Source: Alitta virens
Taxonomy: Eukaryota > Annelida > Polychaeta > Phyllodocida > Nereididae
DNA: 64,000 nucleotides
Reading direction: 5' to 3'
Assembly (NCBI GenBank): GCA_932294295.1
Contig: OW028576.1
Coordinates: forward strand, 49,308,199-49,372,198
The notes under the pieces were generated by a model, which saw only the letters and a list, made by a program, of their open reading frames with translations, had not been told where the DNA came from and made no database searches. A program made the position numbers and the translations under genes. This document shows, one piece after another, positions 26,186 through 38,710 of the stretch. Positions within the stretch are counted from its first letter, which is position 1; every line of letters begins with the position of its first letter.

Positions 26186-29100
26186 TCACAGGCGAGATGA
26201 TTGTGAGGCTAATTCGTAAAACAGAACGTAGGCTTCCGCACTTTGTATTCTTTCAGAAGATGCCGGACTCACTCTGGAATGGACGAAATGAAAATGAGGC
26301 ACAGATCAGTGACCAAACATCAAACGCAGGCTGAGAACAAAAGTCAGTGTTTGAGAATGTTTGGATTTACTTCCACTAACATTTAGCAACATAATGCTAT
26401 CAATATAAGTGATTTGAGAAAACTTTCTCCCAGTTATCACCCATCTTTTTTACAGCTAATGTACAATTGATGATTCACTCACTCGCATTACAGTGATTAG
26501 ACGTCTACACTTATAATAATTGACAATTAATCTTACAACTTTACAGACATATTAATAGGCCAAATGCCATTAGCAAAACACCATAATAATCTTATTCTAA
26601 ATTTCAATACTTAAAATGAGATTTCCAGTTGCAATATTTGACCTACCTGGTATCATTGTAATAGTGCCACTTTCCCACATGGGGGTGTCGGCAGTATGCC
26701 GTATAGTGACCGGAATACGGCGTTCCCGAATGATTACTAACGGCATACAGGTTGTACTTGGCTGGGGGCCCACCTGCGAAAATAAACAACCCAATATAGT
26801 CCTTCATAATATGCGCATATTCAATTGAGACAGTCATCTTGCGATATACAATGAAATATTCAATATAAATACAGTAAAAAGCTCAATAAGAACACCCCTT
26901 TTTTTACTTCAACTTCCAGTCCCATAGGATATTATTCTTTACTGAAATGCTTATATTTGATCTTTCAATGAATAAGTTTGCAATTTCTGTTAATTACATA
27001 CATGCTCTATTTTTTTTTTTTCTATTTCATTTAATTTTTCAATTTTTTTTCTAGGTTGCATATGCCAATAGCATCTGCCTACCCTGTACGTATATATACT
27101 TCCAAATATTTTTAGATGGAATTAAAATTAGATTGGACTTGATAACACCACTTATTCTAATCATCCGTCAAGACATCACATACAAGCAATGCATAAATTA
27201 TTTTTCTCGATTTCAAAAATTTTATAGCTTTAACTAAAAAAAAATTAAAATTTTACCTTGTAAAGTGCAATAGAATGGATTTACTAGACAATGCACAATA
27301 AATACAGTATATGTAATAAATATTGAAAATACAATTGCGCAGAAAATGTTATAAAAGCAAAAACACCTACTTCTTTCAGCAGCATATTTCGTCAGATCCA
27401 GGTCAGTCATTGGGAAATCCACACTCGTAGACAGTTTTGATCTCAAGTATGTACCCTGGTCGAATCTCTTTAAATCTTTTAACAGGTCAAGGACAACACT
27501 AAACTTTCTTGCGTTTGTTTGCAAATGATTCATTGGTTAGACAGATGGATTTTTCACATGTTAAAACTTGCTATGTTTCAGTGCTATTAGTCCGAAGCTT
27601 TACCAGCTTAAATGACTAGCTACCGGTAGAGGTAGTGATGAGATGATAAGGCTGCTTGGCACACGTCCACACCAGTGTATAAATTAACCACTCGCCTGTC
27701 AGTTTCAGTAGCCCACATGGGTCTTAGACAATTCAAGAGGTCCATGATTTTCCTAATTGCAATTAGGAAGCTAATTTAATGGTAACTGAGGAATAGGTGA
27801 GCTGATTGACATGAGGTACTCTTTTGGCCAACCTTATTAGGTGAGAAGTGCAATTAGCAAACTAAACAAAAGACCTTGATTTTGTAAAGATGTTAGTTTC
27901 TATTATCAATATTATTTAAATATGTTTTAGTTGGTGGGCAACCAACTTTCAGTGTGGTTCTCCTGTATAAGTCAGATGTATGGGCCCACATGGCTACTTA
28001 ATCATCAGGTCTTACTTTACACACTGTCACTGGTCCACACCATGATACACATTTCCTTTTACTTGCCTCAGCATAGACACCGTGTACAAGGCACCTTCAA
28101 TTCAAAGTCTATTGTGATTGACATCCAGCTGAGAAGTAGTGCGACCAATCTTTCATATTTTAAAACTTATTATCACCTAATTGTTAATGATTTACACAAA
28201 CAAGTCATGAGGCGACACTTATTAAGTTTTTAGCTTCTCAGATCCACCAAGATGTGAAATGTGCGGTCAATAAAATAAAATGATATGTCACAATGTTATT
28301 TAATATTCAAATCTTATTTTCACATTTTTGACTGACCGACCCACTGAAAATTACCCTAATGGAATGCGAGACGCTAAATACCAAATAAATGAGACCTAAT
28401 TTCACAACAAAGAGATTTTTTTCCCTTCTTAAAACGTAAAACGAAACTCAAAGGATACGTATGATGAGGATTTTGGGAAAACGTTGAATACTGAAACTTT
28501 TCTTGCATCTTCTTCTTTGTTTGCACCGAGCACAAGTCTGAAAATTTTCAAGAAAATGTCGATTTAAATTAAGTTCAAACTGCCCCACAGCCAAGTTGCA
28601 GAGCAAAGTTCTGGGTAAAAATAGCAACGTCCAGAGGTGAATCCAAACATTCTGAATGACAAGAACGATAGATATGTCCCTCATCTACAAACGTTCTCTG
28701 ACGGAATGTTTTGGATCCACTCATGAATGTCGTTATTATCGCCGTAACTTTGAGGGTCGTAACTTCACTGTTGGGCATTGTGCTACATTTATACAAATTA
28801 GTACAAATATGAAAACCATTTTACAGTGATATATCTATGGCAACAGTAGTTGCCCAGGCTACTGATACTACAACTTGTAAATTTGTAAACATAGGCTCCG
28901 CAGCGACAAACCCTCAGAAAACTACAAAACTACATTTAAGAAGATGCAGTACAACTTTAATGCTATGAAGTTTATTTATCAGAGACATACCAGAGAAGGT
29001 AGAAGTAAATTTGTGGCATAAATGACTAAATATAATTACTGTATTTTATAAAAGAGAAATTAAATGCCGAACTTACAGGTTTTTCATCTCCGTCTAAACT

Positions 29101-32100
29101 TTCTTCCTGAGTGAAGAGGTCAAAACAGTCGTAGAGGGAAACCGGCTCGCGGAACTGCAAAATAGATCAAATTAATTATTATCTAACTAATATCATCACA
29201 TTTTAAAGATAAATATTTTGCATGGTATACTGGCTTTAGAATCCAAAACAAATCAACAAAATTCTACCACATTGAAAATTCTGGGTCTGACTGTATAAGT
29301 AAGAAGTACATCATATCAATTTATAAGATCAGATTTTAACATTCATCATTGACTCACAGACTTCTTTATTGGCAGAGACAGATCCCAAAACGGATCGAAG
29401 GTATTTGACACGTATCCACACTGCGTACACGTCAAAGCGCTCCTCAATTGACCCACAAAAATGTCTGAAATTTAAACAGGAAACCCTCGATGAAGGAATA
29501 TAAGGAGTACATAATGACTATATATGGCATTTCACATGTAATGTTGTAAACATGTAAACGATATCAATCCGAAACTAGCAAGTCAAAAAGTTAACGGTAT
29601 TACATTTCCAAGCTTTATATTTATTTCACACGTTCCTCTTTGTATTATATGGTTCTAATATATTTGTTTTTTGTGCACTCACCGACAATTTTGCTGTTGT
29701 CTCTCTGCAGGTAGTTCTTCCAGCATTCTTTTGCTTTTTCTGAGGCACTGAAATTCCAAATGGAATGTTTGATCAGTTCTTAAAACAAATTTTGATGCTC
29801 ATCAGACATAGATTATCTGAGTTTATTCGATTCTCGATCGGTTGGTCAGTCAGTCAGTTGAATATTCAGTCTGTCAGTCCGTCATTCAGTCAGTCCTATC
29901 TATCTGTCTATCTGTCTATCTACCTATCGATCTATCTATCTATGTGTCCACGTATCTATGTATCTGATAAATCATAATCATGTTCTGAATTGTAGGCAAT
30001 GTTCACTCAGTAAAAATAATTGTTGACATTCTTGTTTCATTCCATTTAGAAGATTTTCAAATTCACCTTATTTTCTCCTCCCCGTCTTCTTCTTGTATCA
30101 CATATTTCCGTTTCGTCATCACTCGGTTCAAATCTTCGTGCAAACCTTCTAGAAGGTAGATCAAGAACTCCTGTGAATCTTGTTGGCTGAAAGTTTAAGA
30201 GTTGATGTAAATATTAAGGTATCAAAAAATTGCGGAAACCTTCATTTGACAGTTGCGCTTTGCTAATCTTCAGAGACTTTCTTCACAAGTCGCCATAGTC
30301 CTAGACTCTGTGAATTTCTTGATGATAAACAGAATGGCAGCCAACCAGGTAAATACTGTAGCAACTCAATATGTCATCGGGTAAATATGGTAGAAACTAA
30401 ATATCAAAACTATCATAATAATAGCCTGTTGAATTTGTTTTCTTTCAAAACATGTTTATTTGGCCTTGTTAGCTGAAGGCCATGAATTCACGTAAACAGA
30501 GGGGTGTTTCTTTTCATACATTACTTTTTATTAAGCTCTTACACATTTATTTTTGTTCACATTCTTGTGTAATCCATTTAGAAGCTTTCAAATTCACAGC
30601 AATGGCGGACTGTACAAGGGAATCCTTTCTCAGTTAGAAATCTTTTTTTAGTTAACTTTTTCTGATGATTTCCTGTCACATTCAACACTTACTTGTAGCC
30701 TACAAAGCGAGGCGCATATTTCTGAAGCTGAGCTTTAAAGTCAGTCGGAGAAAGGGCAGATTCTGACCCTTGTTTCCATAGCGACTTGATTAATTTTGCA
30801 AAAGCTGAAACAGATACAATAAGATATTCATGAGTTAAAATGACTCAACACATTCTTTTGGTATTCAACAACACTGCCTACACTGCTGTACATACACTAA
30901 TGGGTGTGATTTTATAATCACTAATAAACTGACACTTTAAATAAAATCTCCTTGGTTGCTCAGTTTCCCACACTTGAATATTTCGGTTGTCCAAGCACCA
31001 ATGCTAAATTTTGCTTCGGTGTCAGTGCCCTCTGGTGGGACTATCCCTCCCCATAGCTGCTAATATTTTTGTTACTATATCTCCTCTAGTAGCCGTGAAA
31101 TTAATTATTAACCCGTCAGCAAGTAGGACAGTACAAAGAGTCACCATGATGACCGTTTCTTACCTGTGACGAGACTCCCTTTCAGGCTGCTAGACGTCCG
31201 GTTAATGTCTTCCTTATAAGCGTCGGACAAACAATAATCGAGAAGTAGTTGAGTATTGGACAGACTTTGTAAGATGCAGCTCATGAAACACTGCAACAAT
31301 ATCAATAGAATGTAATTAGCATAACGGTTGCCATTGGTTGCATATTCAGCCTCATTCTGAGAACAAAGCAAATCAGAATTAAGTCACTATAGCAGTGTAT
31401 AGTGCACTATAATCATGATAATAGACCACTGTTCATGAAATGCACGAGAGCTTGAATTTATTCCTTAAGGCAGCTTATCTATGCGTATGTAAATATACCT
31501 ATGGTATAGTGCTCATGATGAAATACTTCTTCCAATATGGTACAAATGCAAATACGAATATAGTGTATCATAAATTATGACAACAATACAACTGATACCA
31601 ATAAATACATTAGTATAGCGCCTAACAAAGAACTCAACATATTGTACAAGCATCTAGCATAGGAGCAGAAAATGTTTACGACAATAAAATAATTTCTGGC
31701 TCACCGTATTTCCTAAATTTTTGAGGCCAACAAGTCCCCGAGATCCTGAAATATCAGGAGAAAGACGACTGCCATTCTGGAAATAAACACATTATAAGAT
31801 AAATAAATAAACAAAATTAATTGATTCATTAAATAATATGCAGGAATGTTATTACTCATTTAGAATGAACAGAAAAATTCAGCTAACCATGAACTGAACA
31901 TGGCAGAGCTTCAAGTTCATCAATGATCACAATTAATCTATTAAGCATCATTAGGAAATGAATTAATATAATTTAATCTATTCTCACAATTAAATAAACA
32001 CCATACATCATCTTAAGCATACTCAACTAAAACTAATAAATATCAGAATATTATTTCAGAGATTGTAATCAGAAATAAATGAAAAGTGATCTATGAAGGA

Positions 32101-35100
32101 AACCTTCGCTATTTAGCAATGATTAGCACAGCTAATTGGAAAACTAAGATTTATTCAATTCTATATTTTGACCTTAGTCAGTCATAAACTGTGCTAACAT
32201 ATCTTAAATTACTCTGCAGAATTCATGGACACAGACACACGGATAGTGAATATTTGTAACTCTTATCAGTAACAAATAATGCCAAATCAATTAACTTAAT
32301 ATATTCCCAGCAACAACCAATTTAAGATCTTAATCGTTAATTGTCAACCTAGAGATAAAATCCAAATGGATATCTCGCACTCGTAACATAAACTACTTCA
32401 ATTTCCAGTCAACGATAATCAATTTACAAAATGTCAGGTAGAAGATCAATTACACATTAAGGACTTAATTGTTAGTGATATCAGCATTTACATCACATGT
32501 ACATTGTGCAAGCCTGGTTATAAATTTATCAATTAAAATAAAAAACATTTATCGTCTATCATAATTCATAAATAGCGTAATTCGGTCATAATTTGTCAAT
32601 CGGATAAAATTAATGGTCGACACAGAAATAGGGAATGAATATAATATCATTTGATCTTTAACATAATGTTTAACACTTGTCCGAGTAATTAGGTAGCTTA
32701 TCAAAGGAATACATTTATCATCATATGATCCACAGATATGTCTGTCTTTATAGTTTGTAAACTTAGATTTTTTTTCACAACCTTCTTAATTTCGAACTTA
32801 TTCGCCTTAAAACCATTAGTAAACCTAACAAACCAGAGAATATTTCCGCTTAATGGTTGACACAGAAATATGGAATGAATATAATATTATTTGATCTTTA
32901 ACATAATGTTTAACACTTGTCTTAGTAGTTAGGTAGCTTATCATATTTCGAACTTATTCGCCTTAAAACCATTAAACCTAACAAACCAGAGAATATTTCC
33001 GCTTACCGTTACATTTACAATGTCCTTCATGATAAATTTATTTCCCCTCCGAGCAGAAGTAATTCTAATAGCGTAATAAGATCACGGCCCTTTTACATAA
33101 GAATTTGATACCTCTAGAAAGCGTTTCTATCGTTGCTTATCAGTACTTATATTCAACTTATCAAGTATGAAGTCACAATGACATACTCTTATCGCGGACT
33201 ACGTAAACCTCCGTGACATAATTTCCACTTTCTCAACTTTCCTCAAGCACGTCTTACTTCATAACCTCATTCACAGTTTACCATCCATTGTTAAAATGTT
33301 CCGCATTGTTCAGCGTTGCCATGGCAACCAGCAGCCAGTTGTCAAGACTACCAGATCGATCAATTGAAACTGTGTGATGAAATGATTAATAATTAATTGT
33401 CACTTGTGATCCAAACGTTAATTGCACAAACAGAAAATTTAAAAGTAAACTAAATGCTAACGACCCATAGAGGTCAATCAACGGGACAATCAATCTGATC
33501 ATAACAGTGTATCAGGCATTCATTAATATAGATCATTGCATTTCTTTGAAAGCTTTAATCTATAATATTCACTTATTCACCTTTTATCACAGCACTGTAT
33601 ATTATGAGATTTAGATTTAATTTACGAAAAACTAAAACGTATTTCCAAATGGTTAAATAATGAATTTATCATGATTCTTAATTTGCAAAATATTTATATT
33701 TTTCTAAAATAGCTACAGCCTTCCTAATTATTTATTATATTTTCCTTTTTATTTTATGTTCTAAACTCTTAATCGCTCACATAATTACTTAATTGAAGAA
33801 AACAAAAATCTCCCTTAATTTTCCAGACAATGTATTGAGTTTATGCTGTATTGTTTTTTTATTATACCATTATTATTTTATTATACCACTGAATTACTAA
33901 TTATTAATTATATTAATATCTACATGTTTTTCCTAAACCTGACAGTTATCCATCGTTGACCCCATCAATTCTTATCATGCAGTAATTCCATTGTCCTTCT
34001 GTTGCCATTCTTTCTAATTCTTTTTCATTCTTTTTAATTCCTTTTATGGTAAAAGCATTCTAAGTACTCTGCTACTTCCCATCATGCAATGCTCCCATCA
34101 GCCATCTGCTCCCAGCACTGTTATAACCTTGAATTTACTCAGCCCTCACTCGGAGTAACAAAACAACGGAATTCATTCACCAGCCGGGTAAACAGAAAAA
34201 TGTCAACAAACTCCGAGCGCAAAACAAGGCCAAGGATAAAGACTTAATTAAATGCAAGCCACTTAAGTTGATAATACGCTCAATTTCCTCCTTTAAACAA
34301 TTCGCAGTTCCTATGAACTTGATGAAAACATTCCATAATAGCCTAATATGCCTCACAATTCCCGGCAACTAATTAAAATACAAATGCATCTATACATACT
34401 TCTTTCTTTTTTTTTGAAAATAAGAAGCATATAAATCATAAGGATTTGTGTAAAAAAGCCAGAAGGTTATGTTGGATATGTTATTAGAAGCAATCGGCGA
34501 TTCACACAAATTTTAACAATAATTAACCCAGTTTTAATTATGAAGGTCACAATTCACACATATATTATTGCATCATATGTTATTCTTGATATTCACTTCA
34601 TCGTTTCATTCACAACAATGTTTTGAGATCAGTACTACATGCTCTAGTTATAGGCAAATAGATTCGTTTTAATCTTCCGTTGGTCTGATCTTGATCATCG
34701 CCACATCACACACTAAAATACAGGAATGTGCCAAACAGTACAATACTGTGTCAAATGCTGCAATACAAGACCACACCTCACACTATCATACTCTACAATA
34801 CATTACCAAACACTGCATTACACACCACAGGGAACAGTAAACATGACCATGACTACCAAACACCCCACACACTCCCACACAGTCACTACAATATTTTGCC
34901 CAACACTACATTACCAAACACTACAATACATTACCACACACTACAATACATGACCAATCACTCAAATGCATGACCACGTGCACACCATAATACATGAAGA
35001 ACACATTAATACTAACCCCGACGGTGATAGAGTTGGTAGAGTTTTGTCGAGATGACTGGTTGGATGCTCGGTGACTAGAAGCGGGAGAGTCCGTCAAGCG

Positions 35101-35904
35101 CTTCTCAGGAGAAGGTGACCGCGTGCTGGACACTCCATTGACCATGGCTTTGCTGCCGGAGGGATTAATACTGGGTAAGACCGATTCGTGCTCCGATGAT
35201 TTGTAATCGTATGAACCAGAGTTTGTGTTGAAATAAGATTGACTAGTGACACTCCCTCGTGAACTGTCGTATAAGTTAGATGAGTTAGTGTCCAGTGTTG
35301 ACCCTCCGACGATGTCCGCTTGGCTGCCGAACCGTTTTGACCGACTTAAACTGCTAGTTCCAGTCGGACTGTTAACACCAAGTCTTTCAAAACCAGCCGC
35401 TAGATCACTAACGGAGTTAGTCCTTTTCCGTAAAGAGGTTTCCAACGGACTTTTAGTCGTCGCCCTCGGTACATTATAAGAAGGTCGAGGGGGTTTTGAG
35501 TCTAGGGTTTGATTGATACGTCGTACGCCATCCGTAACACTTATCCGTCGGCCATTTTCATCTAACGGACCGGGTCCAGATGGCAACGGTCGGTTCCTGG
35601 TCGTTCCGTACGTTCTAGTAGAAGTTCCAGTTCCGTACCTACTCTCCGACAACCCGGTTGTCCGTGACGGAGAGTATTTTGTGTAAGAACTTCCGTAACT
35701 AGATCCTCCGTAACTACCCGACCCATAGCTACTTCCACTGCTTCCGTAACTTGGGGTGTAACTGCTGGTGTAGCTGGTGGAGTAATTGTCACGGTAGCTA
35801 CTGGTTCCATAGGAAGGTCGCCGGGTTCGGCTCATGGTGGAGGGAATATAAGTCTTTCGACTGTAAGGGATGGGGGAGGTCACGTACGATCTCGTGCTGT
35901 GCAT
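26186..35904 (-). CDS. USP2: USP2-like ubiquitin-specific protease, 12 coding exons
   Basis: Cysteine protease that removes ubiquitin from substrates. Exons on minus: 35904-35017, 31776-31705, 31290-31164, 30804-30693, 30186-30067, 29747-29683, 29464-29358, 29154-29077, 28537-28459, 27475-27371, 26773-26647, 26273-26186; all keep phase and give 655 aa (vertebrate USP2 long form about 605). Residues 1-296, one exon, are a Ser/Tyr/Gly/Arg-rich disordered arm. The USP fold starts at [11 protein letters not shown] with catalytic Cys321 as first base of the next exon. Catalytic His607 lies in SGHYTAY and Asn624-Asp625 in WHYYND. The structural zinc ligands CTQC (474, 477) and CARC (525, 528) have the same 51-residue spacing as human USP2. 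HLKRF and the terminal YVLFYELAS are present. No inactivating change is seen. Confidence 0.96.
29885..29950. repeat. (TCTA/TCTG)n microsatellite
   Basis: Imperfect TATCTGTC/TATCTATC run in a USP2 intron, preceded by a CAGTCAGT-rich stretch. Confidence 0.85.
32613..33005. repeat. Intronic tandem duplication with an internal deletion in one copy
   Basis: GACACAGAAATA.GGAATGAATATAAT...AGGTAGCTTATCA occurs at about 32620 and 32859. TTTCGAACTTATTCGCCTTA through to AATATTTCCGCTTA occurs at about 32790 and 32945. The first copy has some 86 bases between these blocks that the second lacks. Lies in the first coding intron of USP2. Confidence 0.85.
34725..34990 (+). repeat. ACACTACAATACATTACCA minisatellite
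   Basis: Degenerate tandem units of about 20 bases built on CACTACAATACATTACCA fill this stretch. They produce two overlapping false frames of 75 and 81 codons rich in Thr/His/Tyr. It lies just inside the first USP2 coding intron, next to the donor at 35016. Confidence 0.85.
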
Positions 35905-35913
35905 CTCGATGTA

Positions 35914-35942
35914 TTAAACTCGCTCACTCATCATGGTGGCAT
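35914..35942 (-). promoter_or_regulatory. Two short upstream ORFs in the USP2 5' UTR
   Basis: A minus-strand acceptor (CAG at 35945-35943) is followed immediately by ATG CCA CCA TGA (35942-35931). An overlapping ATG opens a six-codon frame (MMSERV, 35934-35914) that stops nine bases before the USP2 start codon. Both would reduce initiation at the main ATG unless ribosomes reinitiate. Their function is inferred. Confidence 0.6.
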
Positions 35943-35945
35943 CTG

Positions 35946-38400
35946 AAATGATGAACATAATACGTGTGAGCATATAATTTAGACATTTACACACAACATG
36001 AATAGGTTATTTACAACTTTATTACAGTGCCGCGCAGAAGTGAACTCCACAGAAAATAAATGGAAATTTATTTTGTTTAATGACGATCAAACCTGCTAAG
36101 ATCCTGTTATTTATGCCAAAAATATTACCAATCTCATTCTAAGGTGACAGCTCAAAGTCCTGTTGTTAATAATCTATAATGTGACATTGATCAGAATTTT
36201 GTTTTTCAACATTCAGGATCTGACACCATCCCTTGATAAACACTTGGGATTTACCTGGTCAGATAATCTGCTATTACCCCAGATAATCCCTCTATACACT
36301 AAGTTCATCATAACACAACTTCGCAAATATTTTGGGTGGAAGCCAAAAGCTATCCTGGCACGTTCAATGTCGTTCATACACAGATTTCCTCAAAGATTAA
36401 ATTTGAGTCATAGCCCCTGACTTCAATCTGGTCGGTTATGTAAAATATTTCATTCAAGGCTAACAAAATAAACAGTACAACTTAAAACACAATTAATGCC
36501 CAGTTGTTGCCAACACATTAGCACATGATTAGACTAAATCAGCTTCTCTTAGACGTTTACAGTGATAAACGCTATTACATTATTTGTAATTAAACAGATT
36601 CTCATTATAATCAAAATATATTTCTTCCATCAAAATGAATAAATTTCATTAAAAACAAACATTTAAATCTGTACAACAGCAATGACACAAAATCTCACAA
36701 TACAGAAACTACAAAACAATTGACACACACAACTACAAAACAATCACAACGGCCAAGAAATGAACTTGAAATCTCAAAAGATCAATAGTTTATGTAACAA
36801 TATCCACCGTCCACGATCATTATTCTTTGCAAGTCTTGTCCAGTATCTCGTTAATCAATAATTACAACATAGCTTGGCAGCCGTTCAAATTGGCTGTACT
36901 CATAAGGCTCATTAAGACAAAGAAATATATATATATATATACAATTTTATTGACAGGATATTATAATTGATACATTTGTCAAAACACAAAATATAGTAAC
37001 TGATTTCCAAGCAATGCAGCCGTTGTTCCATATCAAACAAGACAAGACTTTCAAAAACATTCAAATTACTACCAGGTGTTCATGTGAGTAATTGACTCCA
37101 GATATTTCAGATAGTATATATATAAACACTGCTGAAAAGTTATTGGTATCCATGAAGTATTGCAGGACATTCAATATCATTCTACATTAAATTTTGTATA
37201 GCCATGACACTTTCACAATTGATGTGTTTTACGCTGAATCAAAACAGTTATTTTATTCATTACCAGGCCTAATTAATAGACCACAACAATCCATGTTTTC
37301 TGGCTTTAAACAGTTGGACTGGCCAAGTAAATGTCTGTGTTTTGACTGCTGGAGTTAAAAAAAAACTCACACAAACTAAATAGTTTGTTTGGGTATCAAA
37401 ATAATGTTTTGTAAATTATGGTTTGACTAAAGTTTGATAATTGGACTAAAATGGTACTGCCACAAAAAGTCACTGATATCATATACAAGCTGTTGACTCG
37501 TCAAGTAAACTTGGTCATTGAGAACCTGATCAGCCGTTAATTGCCATAATTGATGAGCACAGCTGGTCTGTGGCTAATCCTTACCTCTCAAGGAGAATCA
37601 ATTAATCACCATAAATGATTCATTCCTATCTTACCAGCTTACTTAATCTCTCTCTAAAGCTTAATATTCCATTCTAACATCTTGAAGTTATTTGATGAGT
37701 CAGTTTTCCCCGCGATATATCCAAATGTCAGTACATAGTACATTTTGAAATGTTGCCAATATTATCATTGTACCATCATACCACCATGTTGTATACCTGG
37801 GTGTGAGTAAACAGTAAACAACTGTTTGACACTTTCATACTCAGTAAGTCTGAACTTTATTACACAAGGGATATAGCTTATCTGGGGTTAACAACTCAGC
37901 AGTTTAGATATGTACTTGTAGAGGTGGGCTGTTCACACACAGGTTGAAGCTGCTGAAGCTGCAAGGTAATCATCCCACACACTTCTTGAGAGAGGCAGCC
38001 TGCGTCTAAAAATAACTGAAGAACCCCTCCCCTTTTTACTTCATAGGACGTTTATAGTTGTCTTCCAACAATTTTAGAGATTTCATCAATGTAAAACGAA
38101 AAATATAAGCAAGATAAGTCAGAAAATAAAGTGTTGTTGTAGAAAAATAGTTCCGTTGGCCGTAGGCAACAGAAATCGATCAACACAAGAAATGCAATTG
38201 ACAACAATTCTCACGTCTTACAAAACATAAACAACTTCACAACCACTTTGCGCGCTGGTATCTCTTTCAATACACCGTACCAGTCCAAAATATCCCACAA
38301 AAACGACTACACAATCATTCAGAACATTCTGATTAAGACTCGTGATTGATACGAACCTTTCCTGATCCTGCGAAATGGAATTTTCTTCACGATTTTTCTA
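35946..38400 (-). other. Presumed first intron of USP2, no exon defined
   Basis: No coding exon is supported. The acceptor at 35943 requires an upstream noncoding exon; possible donors exist (for example minus GTAAGG near 37588 and GTAACA near 38457) but cannot be chosen by eye. A (TA)n tract lies near 36.93 kb. Confidence 0.4.
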
Positions 38401-38710
38401 AATTCCTCCACAAGTCGGCCATGGCCGTGATCACGTGATCTCTGTTACCGCAAAGGCATCTATGGAAACGCAAATAATCTCTAAACAAAAACGAACTGAC
38501 AAGTTTTAAGATATTTCGAAAAACTTTCTAAAATTAATACATAAACATCGCCGGCGTCAAAATTAATGAGTGTCCACTTCTAACCAAGAAATTTAGCAAA
38601 TGCAATAATTAGATCAGCCAATCAGAGGGCAGGATTTTGTCGGCTGCATTCCTCAAGGACGTCTGCATGGCGCGAAATTTAATCAGCTGATTCTGACAGG
38701 CCAGGTCGAG
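38400..38710. promoter_or_regulatory. Likely shared (bidirectional) promoter of USP2 and TEN1
   Basis: The interval between the minus-strand USP2 unit and the plus-strand TEN1 start is GC- and CpG-richer than its surroundings. It has a CCAAT box on plus (38618-38622), about 90 bases before the TEN1 ATG, and an E-box octamer TCACGTGA (38431-38438) next to a GGCCATGGCC palindrome. No TATA box is evident. Transcription starts are not seen. Confidence 0.45.

Noticed and set aside
34726..34973. Two overlapping frames of 75 and 81 codons
   Set aside because: Both arise from the ACACTACAATACATTACCA minisatellite.
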